NCBI GenBank assembly: GCA_963989245.1
Contig: OZ022341.1
Location: forward strand, 49,967,085-50,031,084
Reading direction: 5' to 3'
From: Nansenia antarctica
Lineage: Eukaryota; Chordata; Actinopteri; Argentiniformes; Microstomatidae
DNA: 64,000 nucleotides
Made by a program: the position numbers and the translations under genes. The notes beneath the pieces are model-generated. The model was not told the origin of the DNA. It saw nothing but the letters and a program-made list of their open reading frames with translations, and ran no database searches. Below are positions 34,204 to 45,746 of this stretch, piece after piece (within the stretch, counting starts at the first letter, position 1; every line of letters begins with the position of its first letter).

Positions 34204-35375
34204 AGCGCATTCCATTGTTTTACAGCCAGTCAATTGTCTGATGTGCCCCCCCCCGCCCGCCTCCCCCATCTCTCCCTCTGTACCCTGAGGGCTTCCCCCC
34301 CAGACAGAAGGTCATCTCAGCGTGAATGGTGTCCAAAATAGCCCTCATAAAAGCCCGGGTTCACATCCCATGAATGGAGCAGGTAAAGTGCCGTGGCCAG
34401 GAGACGGGTCGGGGTAGGCATGGGGATGGGGAGGGATGTTCACCCCTGCACATGAAAGCAGAGAGGCAAAGGAGAGAAGGGGTCTTTGTGTGTGTGTGTG
34501 AGGCACTTTTGCCTTCTATCAGTCAGGGCAGGCCCCTGGAACAAAGAAAACAGGTGGCCTTGCGGTCGTTTTCCGCTCAATTTCACAGCCAAACGCTAAG
34601 AAGATGGTAGAGTGCCGGGAGGACTTCCCCTTCAACCCCTGCTCTAGTTAACCTCTGCTCAGGTCCTCTGGTCTGACATGTAATCTGTTCCAAAGGTGAA
34701 ACGGTAAAAATACCCCCTCATACTTGACGTACTGTACATTGAGACATACTCGTATATTGTCAGAAATGAGCTGTACTGTTTATGATTAGAGTGTTCTCAT
34801 GAGTTGTTTGGGTTACCAGTGACACCAGAGGGCATTGTGGTCATAATGTGACCCGTTCGCTCTGTTGATGTGTTTGAGTTTTGTTTGGGGACTTTTCCCT
34901 CAACATAGTGCAGGTGCATACAATCTTGTTTAGGTTCTAGTGTGAGATAGCCTCCCTGCCATGTGGGGGAGACTGTCATGTAATTGGAACAAAACAACAC
35001 TCAAGTCACTGAAGCTAGAATACCTGGAAGGATGACTAGCATGTGTTTAACTCTTTGTTGTCTGATGATGTTGATGACAACATAAATATGATGAAAACTG
35101 TGATGCTAGAATGTTTGACTGGAGATATTCTAGTAAGTAAGAAGGGAGAGGGTTAAGGCCAAATAAAACATGTCCGTTGTTTTTTGTGTGTGCCTGTGTC
35201 TGTCTCTCTGAGCGCGGTATGCAGTGTCAAGTGTGGAGAGGGAGGCCTGAGGTGGAGACTGACAGCTAGAGGTTTGGAAATGAAACGGTCCTGAAAAAAA
35301 CAAAACCTGGAATGTGTTGCCTCTCATTTGTGAAATACCATTACTCCCTCTCAGGTATCACAATGATAGAGAAGC
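34204..35375. other. No gene; unique sequence
   Basis: Contains a C-rich run at about 34245-34270. No exon is supported on either strand. Confidence 0.45.
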
Positions 35376-35399
35376 GGGGGGGGGGGGGGGGGGGGGGGG
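35376..35399. repeat. Poly-G tract, 24 bases
   Basis: An uninterrupted run of 24 G. It can form a G-quadruplex and its length is likely to be variable and error-prone in assembly. Confidence 0.9.
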
Positions 35400-35485
35400 C
35401 AGAGAGGGAGAGGTGAGAACGTTGACTGTGAATGTTAACCTTTTCAATTGGGATGCAAAATGCATCATCAAATCACTATTCCAGT

Positions 35486-35486
35486 A

Positions 35487-35521
<35 letters not shown>

Positions 35522-35580
35522 ATTAGACTTATATAGCGCCTTTCTAGACACTCAAAGACGCTTTACAAACTGAAAAGATC
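35486..35580 (-). repeat. (AAT)n plus SINE/LINE 3' tail fragment
   Basis: 35486-35523 is (AAT)n. It is followed by ACTTATATAGCGCCTTTCTAG and ACTCAAAGACGCTTTACA, whose reverse complement matches the GCGCTATATAAGT-type tail that also ends the SINE at 29241-29503. This is a short retroposon tail on the minus strand with its microsatellite end. Confidence 0.65.
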
Positions 35581-35928
35581 GAGTAGTAATAATAAAAAGA
35601 AACAAAAGGTAAATAGAAGAAAGTATAGGGGCCTAAATGAATGGACATTTGTCATAAGGATATCTAAGGCTTTTTTTATGCACAAAATAATGACATTTCA
35701 GCATCATACTTATGGACTGACGAGAAATATACAGTACTTGAGAATAATCTTTGAACAAAGGTTCACCACAGGCTGAACAAAAGGTGAGGCATAAGTGCGG
35801 TTATTAAAAGCATTTTTTCTAAGGGTATGGCAAGGGTTCCAGGCACAGGTTCAACAGGTGAAGTCAAAATCAGGTGTTGTGCTTTGAGTTATGTTCTCTC
35901 GATGTAATACCTATTTCAGGTGAAGGAG

Positions 35929-35931
<3 letters not shown>

Positions 35932-36023
<92 letters not shown>
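35932..36023. repeat. (TG)n microsatellite, 92 bases
   Basis: Pure TG dinucleotides. Confidence 0.95.
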
Positions 36024-36024
<1 letters not shown>

Positions 36025-36188
36025 ACGGAGGGCAGGATTAGACATTCCTCCTGGGAACATTACTGGACCCGTTCCACACACACCCTGATACATTAAGAGG
36101 AATATTGCTAGGATAGTTGCTACAGGTCCAAAACATTAACTCTGATTAGTCACACGAGTCTGCACCGTTTCAGCATAATGTTTCTTCA

Positions 36189-36394
36189 GTGTGTGTGTGT
36201 GTGTGTGTGTGTATATGCATGCGTGTGTGTACGTGGGCGGGTGTGTGCCTGCGTGTGCCTGCGTGTATAAGCGTGGTTGTGTGCAAGTGTGTGTGGCCGT
36301 ATGCGTATGTGTGTGTGTGTGCCTGCGAGAGAATGAGTGTGTGAGTGAGTGAGTGAGTGTGTGTGTGCGCGTGTGTCTGCGTGTGTGCGTGTGT
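36189..36394. repeat. Imperfect TG-rich microsatellite
   Basis: TG repeats interrupted by CGTG, CCTG and AGTG variants over about 200 bases. Confidence 0.9.
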
Positions 36395-37679
36395 CATCTA
36401 ATATGACACAGGGTCATTATAGTGCTCAGGGGCCCTCTCCTCGCGTGCCAAGATATTATGAGCTCTCACTGATCGGAATCCTCTCTGAGAACTCCCCTTT
36501 TGAGGACTTTCCACACAGCAAATAGGACACCTCGGGCTAAGAGGCGGTAGCGGTGCGTCGACCATACTGCGGAACACCACTGTGGAAATACGCCACATGT
36601 TCAATGAGTTTCTTATGAGCTGAAGCCAACGCGATTCTCATCAATAAGCCACAAAAACCCTTCCCAGGCAGAGCACTACTTTGTACAGACCTGTATGCCC
36701 GGGCTGCACTGTTCACATCAAAGACGTTTGATGTTTACATCACGGGTGCATCCACATTGTACCAGTGCATACATGTCAACACTCCCATCATTCCTAAGGG
36801 GATCCCGTATTTTTAGAAGCCATTCCGAGGCAGCTCTCTCTCCCGTGTTGTTGTTGCTCCCTTATTTCCCTCCCTCAGTATGAGGTTCACAAACGTGTGA
36901 CCTTCTGTTGAACCCACGATTTAGGGTCGAGGAGACATGTGACCCTTTAGATGTTCTACTCAAGTCCATATCTAAACTGATCCATTACCTTTTCCAGAAT
37001 GTTCTGTTGAGACTCCACTTTCTGTGGCACATTGTTTCTTAGTGGGTTATAGTGTACACCTCAAATATGCAAATAGGCAAATATATCTTTCATATCTCAC
37101 TGATTGATATGGGAATAAATAGGTCAGCCAAATGAATCTGATTAACCGATAATATACGTCAAAGATCATGTGATAAATGATGAAATAACGAACAGTACCA
37201 CCCTTCTCCTTTTACACATAATAAATAACACTGAGTGAGTGTCCAAAAAACTGCCAGGAAACTAACAAGTGACTGGCACTACCTGCATCTATAAAGTCTT
37301 TCTAGGCACTGTCAGTATTACTGTAGCTCTTATCATCACCATAATCATGAATATTGTCAGATCCAACCACAAATTGTTGTTTGCACAATGGAAAGGCACA
37401 CCACAGGCTAGTGAAATCAAACCCTAACGTGAATAATCTCCTTGGCATCAACAAAGACAATGAAAGGCCACACAAAAGAAGACGGAGGAGAAGGAGGAGA
37501 AACCCTGAGCGTACACAATGAGTTTAACTCAGGAGTTTAGCGCTTGGCAACCGTTCTGTCATAACAATTACCCAGAGTTCCTAATGTCGTGACGTCCCAT
37601 ATCTCCAGGCATGGGACGCCACTCGCTGATGGAGGAGGAGGCTCTGAACGTGTGCCCTGTCCATGCCCTGATTAACTGG

Positions 37680-37683
<4 letters not shown>
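36395..37683. other. No gene seen
   Basis: 36400-36660 is unique sequence of mixed composition and could be conserved noncoding DNA. At 37605-37681 a CCAG acceptor-like site, a short open stretch (EEEALNVCPVHALINW) and a GTAAGAG donor-like site form an exon-like pattern directly before the GA array, but I recognise no protein. Confidence 0.35.
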
Positions 37684-37767
<84 letters not shown>

Positions 37768-37790
37768 GAGAGAGAGAGAGAGGGAGAGAG

Positions 37791-37874
<84 letters not shown>
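37684..37874. repeat. (GA)n microsatellite, about 190 bases
   Basis: Nearly pure GA with a few GGGA interruptions at about 37751-37792. Open frames across it are artefacts. Confidence 0.95.
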
Positions 37875-37878
<4 letters not shown>

Positions 37879-40199
37879 GAGGGAGAATTATAGGCAGAGA
37901 GTTTAATCTTCACCTGCCAAGCAATGTAAACATACAGGTTGACTAAAGAGGTCAAAGCAAACAGCAACGCAACTTTGGAGCTTTTTACCAACAAGTGTTG
38001 CCATGCTGTTGCACGCTCGATGCTTTCTAAATATCTTACCTTATTATTTTTGGGAACATGATCCGAAATGGTATCTAAGGATGACTTAGAGAGCGAAATG
38101 CATACTAAATTTCCATACACTATTAGATCATTCCATGTACAGAGGCAGGGCGCTGACATGGCATGAGGACACAATTCCACCTGGAGCATTTTATGTTCCT
38201 GCAATGAGGAGTTAATCCTTTAACACGGTACCGTAGCCAGGTTCATACTGAAGAAGAAGAAAACCAGATGAAGCTGCACAGCCAGAGAACTACACTTCAC
38301 CTCTGAATTTGGCAGAGAGATACTAGGGAGTGTAGATATTAACGTTCAATGGCGTGACGCTCCTGATCCAAAAATATAACTACCTGCAGCTAATTCCTCT
38401 GGTTGGGGCTTTTGTTGAGAGAAAGGCGTACCTACCTCTGGATAGCAGGCCCACAGGCTTTTGCTTGTCTGACGTTGATGAACTTTACAGAGGGTAAATA
38501 ATTCCATCTCAAACTCTCTGAGAGTAACGCTAGTCGGTACTGTATATGTCTATAGAGCAACTTGTGTAAAAATGCAAACACATTTTTGTTTATCTCTATA
38601 TCAATTTTGTATATTTATTTCAGTGACAAAATGATACAACATTGTTTGTAGAGTTACTTTTATGTTGGGGACATTTCGTCCGAATCGTGCTTGAATATGA
38701 ACCACCACGACATTGCTTTACAAGTGAAAAACATAAAGAAAACCAACAGCCACGCCATTGACTGTTTCCCTAATTGCGCTCTGTCATGTAGGAATCCTGA
38801 AAATGTTTTAGGGATATTCCATACTACCTTCCAGTGGTTTGTGGTGCTCATGACTGAGATAGCTGGAGGCGGTTGGTGAGTGGCTGGGCTGGGCGGTGTG
38901 GTGCTGAGAGAGAGCATGAGTACTGTACAGTCACAGACAGACAGACACACACACACACACACACACACAGACAGACAGACAGAGTGCTGAATGATACCTG
39001 AGCAGATTCCCATAATCAACTCTATGAGAAGTATGTCATCGCCTCATCGCCTCATCGCCCTGCCCCGGCCCAGGTGCAACTCCAGCAACACTATCAGATC
39101 CAATCCACCCAGCGCAGAGAACCTCATTATCTTTCCAGACCTGTTCTACCTTCTCTCTGTCTCTATCTATGGGTCCCATGGCAGACTCTCACCTCTCTAC
39201 CTTCCTCTCTGACCTCCTTAACCCCGACTGGCACACCCGTCTTGTGTGCCAGCCCGGTCCTTGTGGGTGAGTCAGAGAGCCAGAGCACCTGAGAGGTTAA
39301 TCCAACTGGCCGGAGGAGCCGGAGGAGCAGCTGGGTTTGGTTTCGTGACATGGGTTGGCACCGGCGGCGGACCCCAGAGTTGGATAACAGGGCGTGTGAA
39401 GGCAGCGGGGGAGGGGGGGGCGGAGAGAGACGTCAGAGGCTAAGGCCTGACTGCCCCTCCCTGACGTCTCTTGCACACAGTCCCATTGTTCGGATCGTAG
39501 GGCCGCGAATTCCTGTCGAGTCGCGGAGATTCCTCGCGGCGTAATGGGCCATTATGTTCAGCGCTGGACCTATTGAATAGACTAATGAGTTACGCCAAAG
39601 CTAATGTCTCTGGGGAGTCCCGTGCATAGAGCCGCATAGCTCAGAGGGTGAGTGCCATTGTGCTAGGGCCCAGGGCCTGTAGCGTGAGTTGTTAACCTTT
39701 TCAACGTCCAGGTATACACCGAGAGAACCGCTGATCTCTGTCATGGGTGAGCAGAGCCAGACTTTAGAGACCTGAATGGAAAAATACAAAGACAGCTAGG
39801 CAGTCTTTTGATAGGACTTAATGGGGGATTTTTGGTGTGAAAAAAAATTGCTGTAATTCAAATGATGTCTGGTTTAAGCCTAAGGATTGATTTTGAACAA
39901 CTGATTGTTATGAGGGACTAAAGATACAGCAACATGTGTAATGTCCAGTTTTTTCCACAAATAGTTAACAGTTGTTGTTAGAGTATGTTGCTTTGTCTTA
40001 TTTGGCAGCAGCCCAAAATAAGCAGCAGAGGCAATTATCATCATCATCATCATCATCATCATCAACGTCATCATCATCTGGTAAAAACAATGATACTGTA
40101 CAGTACATCTCTGGTATATCATTGCACTCCGCGTGAAGACGAGAAGTGGAGATGGTCTCTTAGAGAACAGGCCAGAGGGATCAGATTGACTGACTTGTT
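37875..40199. other. No gene; small microsatellites
   Basis: A CA/CAGA compound microsatellite lies at 38935-38983 and an ATC trinucleotide run at 40037-40079. 39030-39560 is relatively GC-rich unique sequence without a supported exon. Nothing else found. Confidence 0.45.
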
Positions 40200-40350
40200 C
40201 TTCAGTTAATTAGTCTATTAGTCTTCCTATTTGTATTGAACATCCCCGACGCCTGTTCAAGCAGGCATCTGATTGACAGATGCAAACTAGGCGAGAGAGC
40301 TAATATCATAGTTGGATCTAAGGGTTTCAGAACTGAGGACGATTTTGATA
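40200..40350. promoter_or_regulatory. Candidate homeodomain-cofactor enhancer (tentative)
   Basis: Within unique sequence, TTAATTAG (about 40206) is followed by TGATTGACAGATG (about 40270-40282), a strong match to the PBX-MEIS/PREP consensus TGATTGACAG, and by AGCTAATATCAT and GATTTTGATAATCA. Clusters like this occur in developmental enhancers, and endothelin-1 is controlled by such elements in pharyngeal arches. Assignment to edn1 is inference from proximity only. Confidence 0.25.
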
Positions 40351-42004
40351 ATCACTTTCAAGAGCATCTATTTTTTTTGTCACTCTCTCTGTGTGCAAGA
40401 TTGAGATTTAAATGGGACAAAGATGACAGTCTGAGGCAAAGCATTTTTCAGCACCATAATCTCTGTTTTGCAAAAGAAACTGCCTGAGGTGATGAAAATT
40501 GCTTCAAAGAGCAATCCACTTTAGACTATAGGCAGTCATGGGTTGGCACGTGGCATAACCTCAGAATAGTGTCAAAAATGACAGAAAGTGTTCTCTGCAT
40601 GGCAGTGAGTGTATGTTGTATGTTTTGACACCTCAATTGGCCAGAGGAATACGCTACTGTTCATCCATACTACACAATACAATATAGTACGATACACACG
40701 TGTCACATGGTGTGTAGGAATACATTATTTTGTAGTTATGTATTAAACTGGTAAAGAAGAGACATTTCACTTGGGGATCAATCTCGACTCTCCACCTCTG
40801 TCTCTATGTGCATCTTTAGGGAGCAGCCCCCCATCGCCAATCATCCTGTGAATACAACAAAGACTCCAATATATGGAGAGTTCAAATTTTTCTCCACCGG
40901 GTCACACCAACTCCCTGCCCCAAAACACTGTCTCCTCTGGGCTGAGAGAGTGAGCCTACAGAGGGGGCCTCAGTGAAGACTATAATAGTAGGGGTGATTG
41001 GAATGAAGAGAAGGGGAATTAATGATATCTGTTGAGGTGTCAAGAGGGTGCAGTGCATTGTGGGGGAATGAATAAGGTCACACAAGGCTCCTCGGGCGTA
41101 GTAAAGGGTGATTACAGGGTACCAGCTGTAGAGAATGGCCTTTATGTCTCAATGATCCTAAAAGTGGGGGAGAGGTGGGTCTCTAAGGCCAGGTCAGGCA
41201 ATGCATTAGAAAGAATGGTCTACACAGACTTAGACTGGGCTTGACTTGGCTTGAATTCTGCTGAGTCACTTTGAGTTACAGCTCAAACAAAGCCTTTCTT
41301 AAGGAAGTCCTAGAAGTGTTGTTTGTTATCTTACAATTGACATATTTACTTTTCCTGTAATGTAATCCAAAATTAATAAGTAGGGGTGGAACGCAGTTTC
41401 AAGGTATTCAAGGTATTGTGTAGAGATTGTTTTGGCCGACATTTAACACCACGCTGTGTTGCTCCCTTACAGCTGTAAATAAATAAATTGTAGTGTTTAT
41501 GTTGGTTTGGCACATGCATGAAAGGTTGAGGTTAGCGGTGTTCATATCGCACTTTAGTAAGATTCCATATAATGACTTTCGAGTCGACACAGCGCTTTCT
41601 CTCTCATTATGGCAGGTCTGTAACAGTCTAGGCTTAGAAGACGGCTTCTCTGTAGTCCCATTATTTATGGCTCTCATTACTCTCTGCTGGTTTGAGTGGA
41701 GCTTCAGAGGCTTCAGAGCCTGCCTGTGGTATTAGCTATTTGTTTATAGTAGCAGTGAGGTGAGTGCATGTTAAAAAACGCTTTTTAATACAGATCATAT
41801 TCCCAGTCTAGAAGATTCTCTTCTCCATAAGTCAGATGGTAAACAGAAATATCAGACTTGATGAAATATTCATCAGATTTGTTGTCATTTTTTATGCATC
41901 CATTTGTCTGGTAGTTTCACACACATTTCATGTTTTGGAAATGATGTGAGTGTGTAACAGAGAAGAAACAAGGGAAAAAACGTGATTTTAAATAGGTGTG
42001 ACAA
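40351..42004. other. edn1 downstream flank, no feature seen
   Basis: Unique-looking sequence beyond the proposed edn1 polyadenylation signal. No exon or repeat supported. Confidence 0.5.
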
Positions 42005-42010
42005 TTTATT
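42005..42010 (-). terminator. edn1: Candidate edn1 polyadenylation signal
   Basis: This is the first AATAAA on the minus strand downstream of the edn1 stop codon, about 1160 bases away, a distance close to the roughly 1.1-kb 3' UTR of mammalian EDN1. Several ATTTA pentamers lie just upstream in transcript orientation (about 42089-42162), consistent with an unstable mRNA. Confidence 0.55.
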
Positions 42011-42364
42011 TCCCTAAGTTTAGCCAAATTCTTGGCATCTTGGTGACAAAGCATTTCACAGAAATGACTTACAGCATATTTCAGAGTCATAGGCCAATAT
42101 GGCTGTTAAATACATATTTCACATGAATAAATAAAACAAAGGGACACAACAATGTGCATTAAATATATTGTGATAGCTTAACTATTATACAATGTGTATA
42201 GCAACATCTCAGAGTCAATATCAGCATAGAAATCTCCCAAGCTCTAACTGTAGCTGTAGCTGTAGGGCCATCTGAAATAGTTAGGTCTGTGGTCTCAGTC
42301 AAACACCAATAACACATCACATCAGGCCAGATGTGTTACTTATGCCATAGTACACAGAAGGAGA

Positions 42365-42514
42365 GTTTGGGGGAGGCAGAAATTGGAGGAAGGGCTTATT
42401 GTAATGCATGAAACGGAATAGGGAATGGTATCAAATACGCCTGTTTGGTACCATTCCTCATTCCATTCCATGCATTACAACAAGCCCTTACTCTGATGTC
42501 TGCCTCCACCAGCC
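42365..42514. mobile_element. Palindromic MITE inside the edn1 3' UTR
   Basis: The left arm 42365-42435 is the approximate reverse complement of the right arm 42444-42514. The arms carry GGAGGCAGAAATTGGAGG, GGGCTTATTGTAATGCATG and GGAATGGTA and their mirrored partners. I know a very similar palindromic repeat (GGAGGCTGG ... GGGCTCATTGTAATGG ...) as abundant in salmonid genomes. A single-arm relative lies at 47776-47850. If the 3' UTR reaches 42005, the edn1 mRNA contains a long hairpin here. Confidence 0.65.
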
Positions 42515-43170
42515 TCCACAGGTACACAGTCAATAAGTCTCTATCATTGTGGGCTTCACAGAATCCATTGTCCTCTTGTGAGAGCAGACAAAAACATTTA
42601 CCTAGGCCGGAAAGCATGCAGCGTCAGTGTCTGACGCCGCTGTGTAAGGCAGTCAGTCCATAAAATCCAGTGATAGCTACAGTAGAGGAATACATAGACT
42701 AAAAGTTAAGCCATTCAAGTCATTAGCAGCAACGTCCTGAAGTTCAGGTGAGGGTTGCTTAAGTCCAGAGGAGAGATGAGAGAAGGTTGACCATGGACTC
42801 TTCTGAGTGCCTATAGCACATGAGAGGACTGTTCCACGTCCTTTCTTAAATGGTGTCAATAAAGGTGAGAACAGTTTCTCCTTCTTTTGGACTCCTTGTG
42901 TTTATCTACAACCATCTATGGTCATGTCAACCTCTTCGATGGAGAGGTTTAGACCAGCAGCAGCACAGCACAGCACAGCCAGTCAGCCTATTTATAACCT
43001 GCACGACTGAGCCAACATGGCGTCCGTTTGCAGGGTTTCTTTAGGGTATCCAATGCCAGCACAAGCGACCACTGCACCCGGATCCACAAGGGCAGGTGGA
43101 TGAAGGGAGGCTCGAGGGGGCGGAGCCTCTCTCCTCTGCGTCTGACAGAGCGAGGGGAAGTCTGTCTTCT

Positions 43171-43315
43171 CTAGGAGGCTGCTCTCTGGCTTCCCCAGGC
43201 TCCAGCTCTGTGTCGCTGTCTCAGACTCCACTTCTCCAATAGGAGCCGGGTTTTCAGAGTGGTGCTCAGTGCAGAGGAGCGGGGGCCTACTGTTTTTTTA
43301 CTTCTGTCCTTCACC
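43171..43315 (-). CDS. edn1: edn1 coding exon 5 (C-terminal)
   Basis: Begins after CTCCAG and ends at a TAG stop (43171-43173). Encodes VKDRSKKTVGPRSS then a Leu/Arg-rich end. This region is variable among endothelins. Confidence 0.88.
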
Positions 43316-45416
43316 CTGGAGACAAAGAGGTTAGGCCAATTAGCAATCAAATACCAGACTGAATTCAGGTGATGTTGATGGTGGCATTTTGGATGGGTAA
43401 GAGTAATTATCAATCAATCCTTCCTAACTCAAACAACATCCAAAGGATGGCCTGGTATCATATCCCCTGCAGTTTTGGTTAGACACAATCTTGACATGCT
43501 CAGCAATTTGCCGTATATGTTTCAATTTTATTAATGTGTCAAAAGGAGCAGACACTGACACTGGCGCCTCAGACTCTCTTAGGGGGGTTTAGGTTTCCAA
43601 ACATGATAATACAAGAGAGGAGCTGTGCCAGAGGATGTCTCTTTTACACACATCAAGATGACACTTTAGTGAGGGTAAGGTGATACACACTCTAGTCTAG
43701 AAGTCTGACCAGGGAAATTCCATTACCTCTACATAAATAGATCAATTATAGGTCTACAATAATACATTATATAAAAATGTGTTTATGTCATTCTAAACTC
43801 TCATGATTGTTAATTATTGATGATATGATATCATCAACTATGCTTAAAGGGGATCTCAAATCTTGCCCATTTGATACACGAGTTTACTTCAGGGCCGCAC
43901 TGATCCTTTTACGCACGCACGGAATTATGTGAGAGAGATTGCATGAGAGAGATTGCGTCTCACAAAAGATATCTATCCTGGGTGAGGTTATAATTATCAT
44001 GTCCATTTATTTTGCAAATAGACCTGTTCAGTCTGAGCGTTTTCTCTTACCTTTTAATCCTGCTCGTCTTGTCTGCCAGCTTGTGTTTGCACTGCCTCTG
44101 AGCACAGTCATCGCCCTCGGCGGAGAGGATCACCTTGTCTGGCGCTCCTGCCTCGTATCTGAGACAGCGAAATGCACAAGACATGAGCATGGAGGGTCGG
44201 GTTTCAAGTAATCCTACGGTTTTGAAACATTTAAGAGAATGAATTACAAAGACGATAGCGTAGTGACTTGTTTCCACAAGTTGGACTATAGCGATTTGCG
44301 TCGTTGGCAGCTCAAATGAGGATCGAATAGAATGGACCACTAAAGATACATAATCTTTAAATACAACTTTAGAGAACGTGACGATGCATTTAAATCACAT
44401 GCAGGCATTGCTGTGTACGGTTGGCCTATGCGCAGCGTACATTCCCAAGATATGAAGTAATAAATAACATTACCAGTATTAGTATTTTTGGACAAGTTAG
44501 AGCGAAATAAAGCATATGCATTACGCAACAAAATGTACCTGAGGTGGTTTTCCAACTGACAGAACTTTGAACATGCGCTGTCATCCTCATGGACGCACTT
44601 GCACCGAGGGTCTTGTTTGGTAACCGCGGGCGCACTGATGGCGCGCTTCTTTCTGGGAGCATTGCCCAGTCCGTAGGAGACCACACGCCTGGAGAAGTGA
44701 ACGGAATAATTACTAATCGGAAACCAAGCCAGTTGTACATTCAGTAGCCTAGATTAGAACACAGATAATGGTGTAGTTGGAAAAGTTACTTACTCTGGCG
44801 TGTTGATCCATATAATGTCCAGGTGACAGAAGTAGACGCATTCCTTGTCCAGGAACGTCGCGCAGGAGCATCGCTTCGTCCTGATGTGGCGTACCGGGGA
44901 GGCTGTGGTGGTAGCAGCTGTCGTATCATCCACAGGAGCCGATGAGACTATGAGTGGGGATAATTATGAAATAATATGATCATCACAGTTTGAATCATAC
45001 GCAAAACCATTACAGAGATTAAGACATTCGTATGTCGTATTCCATTCAGGTGCACAGAATGCGCCTTGGGATGTCTGAGGAATTAGTGTGATCTATTTGA
45101 CATTAAATATTGAATTGAACAGTTTTAAAGAAACAACAGTTAAAAAAACAACCGTAAAAAAAAAAAAACTACGATAGTAAGTTACAGTAAAGCGATATGC
45201 GTATTTTCAGTGCTTTAGAGTTTAATTGGTGCTTAATTCGGTTTTTATTTTACTGATATGAGCAAGCAACGGCTATTAAAAAGTATGAAGAAAGTGTTGC
45301 CCACAAATTAATATTCAAGAATTGCAAAAACATTAGCCTCCTTGCAATAACTTACCGGCATGTAAAATCCCAGAATACATCATTGACAGCACGGGAAATA
45401 ATATGCGTAAATCCAT
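43171..45416 (-). CDS. edn1: Preproendothelin-1 (five coding exons, 205 aa)
   Basis: The coding exons in transcript order are 45416-45356, 44947-44794, 44688-44539, 44158-44051 and 43315-43171, all with GT-AG junctions and continuous phase. The product is secreted. Residues 1 to about 20 form a signal peptide (MDLRILFPVLSMMYSGILHA). A furin-type RTKR at 43-46 precedes the mature 21-residue peptide at 47-67, which begins CSCATFLDKECVYFC and ends in the invariant HLDIIW. The disulfide pattern C47-C61 and C49-C57 is expected. Trp67-Ile68 is the endothelin-converting enzyme site, and RKKR at 84-87 ends big endothelin. A four-cysteine endothelin-like repeat (C101, C103, C111, C115) follows. The human precursor is 212 aa. 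The peptide signals through Gq-coupled endothelin receptors. The exact ET-1 core and the hivep1 neighbour support edn1 rather than edn2 or edn3. Confidence 0.97.
44051..44158 (-). CDS. edn1: edn1 coding exon 4
   Basis: Begins after CTCAG and ends at AAAAG|GTAAG. Encodes part of the poorly conserved pro-region (YEAGAPDKVILS, then a basic QRQCKHKLADKTSRIK stretch). Phases 2 in and 2 out fit the neighbouring exons. Confidence 0.9.
44539..44688 (-). CDS. edn1: edn1 coding exon 3 (end of big endothelin, endothelin-like repeat)
   Basis: Encodes RVVSYGLGNAPRKKR, the carboxy end of big endothelin-1 with its dibasic site. The endothelin-like peptide with a C-x-C-x7-C-x3-C spacing follows. The donor is CTCAG|GTACAT. 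Confidence 0.95.
44794..44947 (-). CDS. edn1: edn1 coding exon 2 (mature endothelin-1)
   Basis: The acceptor is TAG before GTC and the donor is CCAGA|GTAAGT. It encodes a Thr-rich spacer, the RTKR cleavage site and the mature peptide (codons 44870-44808), then INTP, in which Trp-Ile replaces the mammalian Trp-Val scissile bond. Confidence 0.96.
45133..45299. repeat. Duplicated block in edn1 intron 1 (copy 1)
   Basis: Shares about 165 bases with 46720-46892 in the same orientation, including ACTACGATAGTAAGTTACAG, AAGCGATATGCGTATTTTCAG and TTTAATTGGTGCTTAATT. Differences are a few substitutions and small indels. Confidence 0.9.
45356..45416 (-). CDS. edn1: edn1 coding exon 1 (signal peptide)
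   Basis: It starts at the ATG at 45416-45414 and ends in phase 1 at a GCCG|GTAAG donor. It encodes the hydrophobic secretion signal. No other in-frame ATG lies between it and the TATA box in a longer open frame. Confidence 0.93.
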
Positions 45417-45490
45417 GTTTAAATACTTATTGGATCCAATTAAAATAATCGTGTTCAAGAAAATTGAATATTCCTTGTACAATTAAAAAC

Positions 45491-45585
45491 TCAAAAACAC
45501 AGAAGAAAACGACACGAAGCAAAAGGCGTCTGTTGAGATGCCCGTAACTTCATAAAGGCGTCTGTTAAGGTGCCCGTAACTTCAT
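45491..45585 (-). promoter_or_regulatory. edn1: Two upstream ORFs in the edn1 5' UTR
   Basis: Assuming transcription starts near 45625, the 5' UTR holds two ATGs before the main start. A 6-codon uORF (MKLRAP, 45585-45565) and a 20-codon uORF (45553-45491, starting MKLRAS) both end before the main ATG. They share their first five codons because they lie in a 32-bp tandem duplication (45522-45553 and 45554-45585). Confidence 0.55.
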
Positions 45586-45648
45586 AAAGGAGCGCAGAAG
45601 CACACTTGCGTAGTCCTGACAGTGGCTCTACATGTGCACCCCCTGTAC

Positions 45649-45656
45649 TTTATATA
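45649..45656 (-). promoter_or_regulatory. edn1: edn1 TATA box
   Basis: TATATAAA on the minus strand within GCGTATATAAAGTAC. It is about 233 bases upstream of the start codon, which predicts a start site near 45625 and a 5' UTR of about 210 bases. Confidence 0.75.
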
Positions 45657-45746
45657 CGCTACAAGCACACCACCTCCCTCTCCCCCCGCAGTCGCGTGTA
45701 AACAGTTTTGTCCTTTGGCTTATTCGTAGACAATGCTGTTTGTTAA

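Noticed and set aside
37605..37681. Exon-like segment (EEEALNVCPVHALINW) with acceptor and GTAAGAG donor on the plus strand
   Set aside because: The donor is created by the edge of the GA array, and I recognise no protein; no neighbouring exons found.
1..43000. phactr1, the next gene after EDN1 in human, expected to the left
   Set aside because: No segment resembling RPEL motifs or the conserved PHACTR N-terminus was found on either strand; it is probably outside the window.
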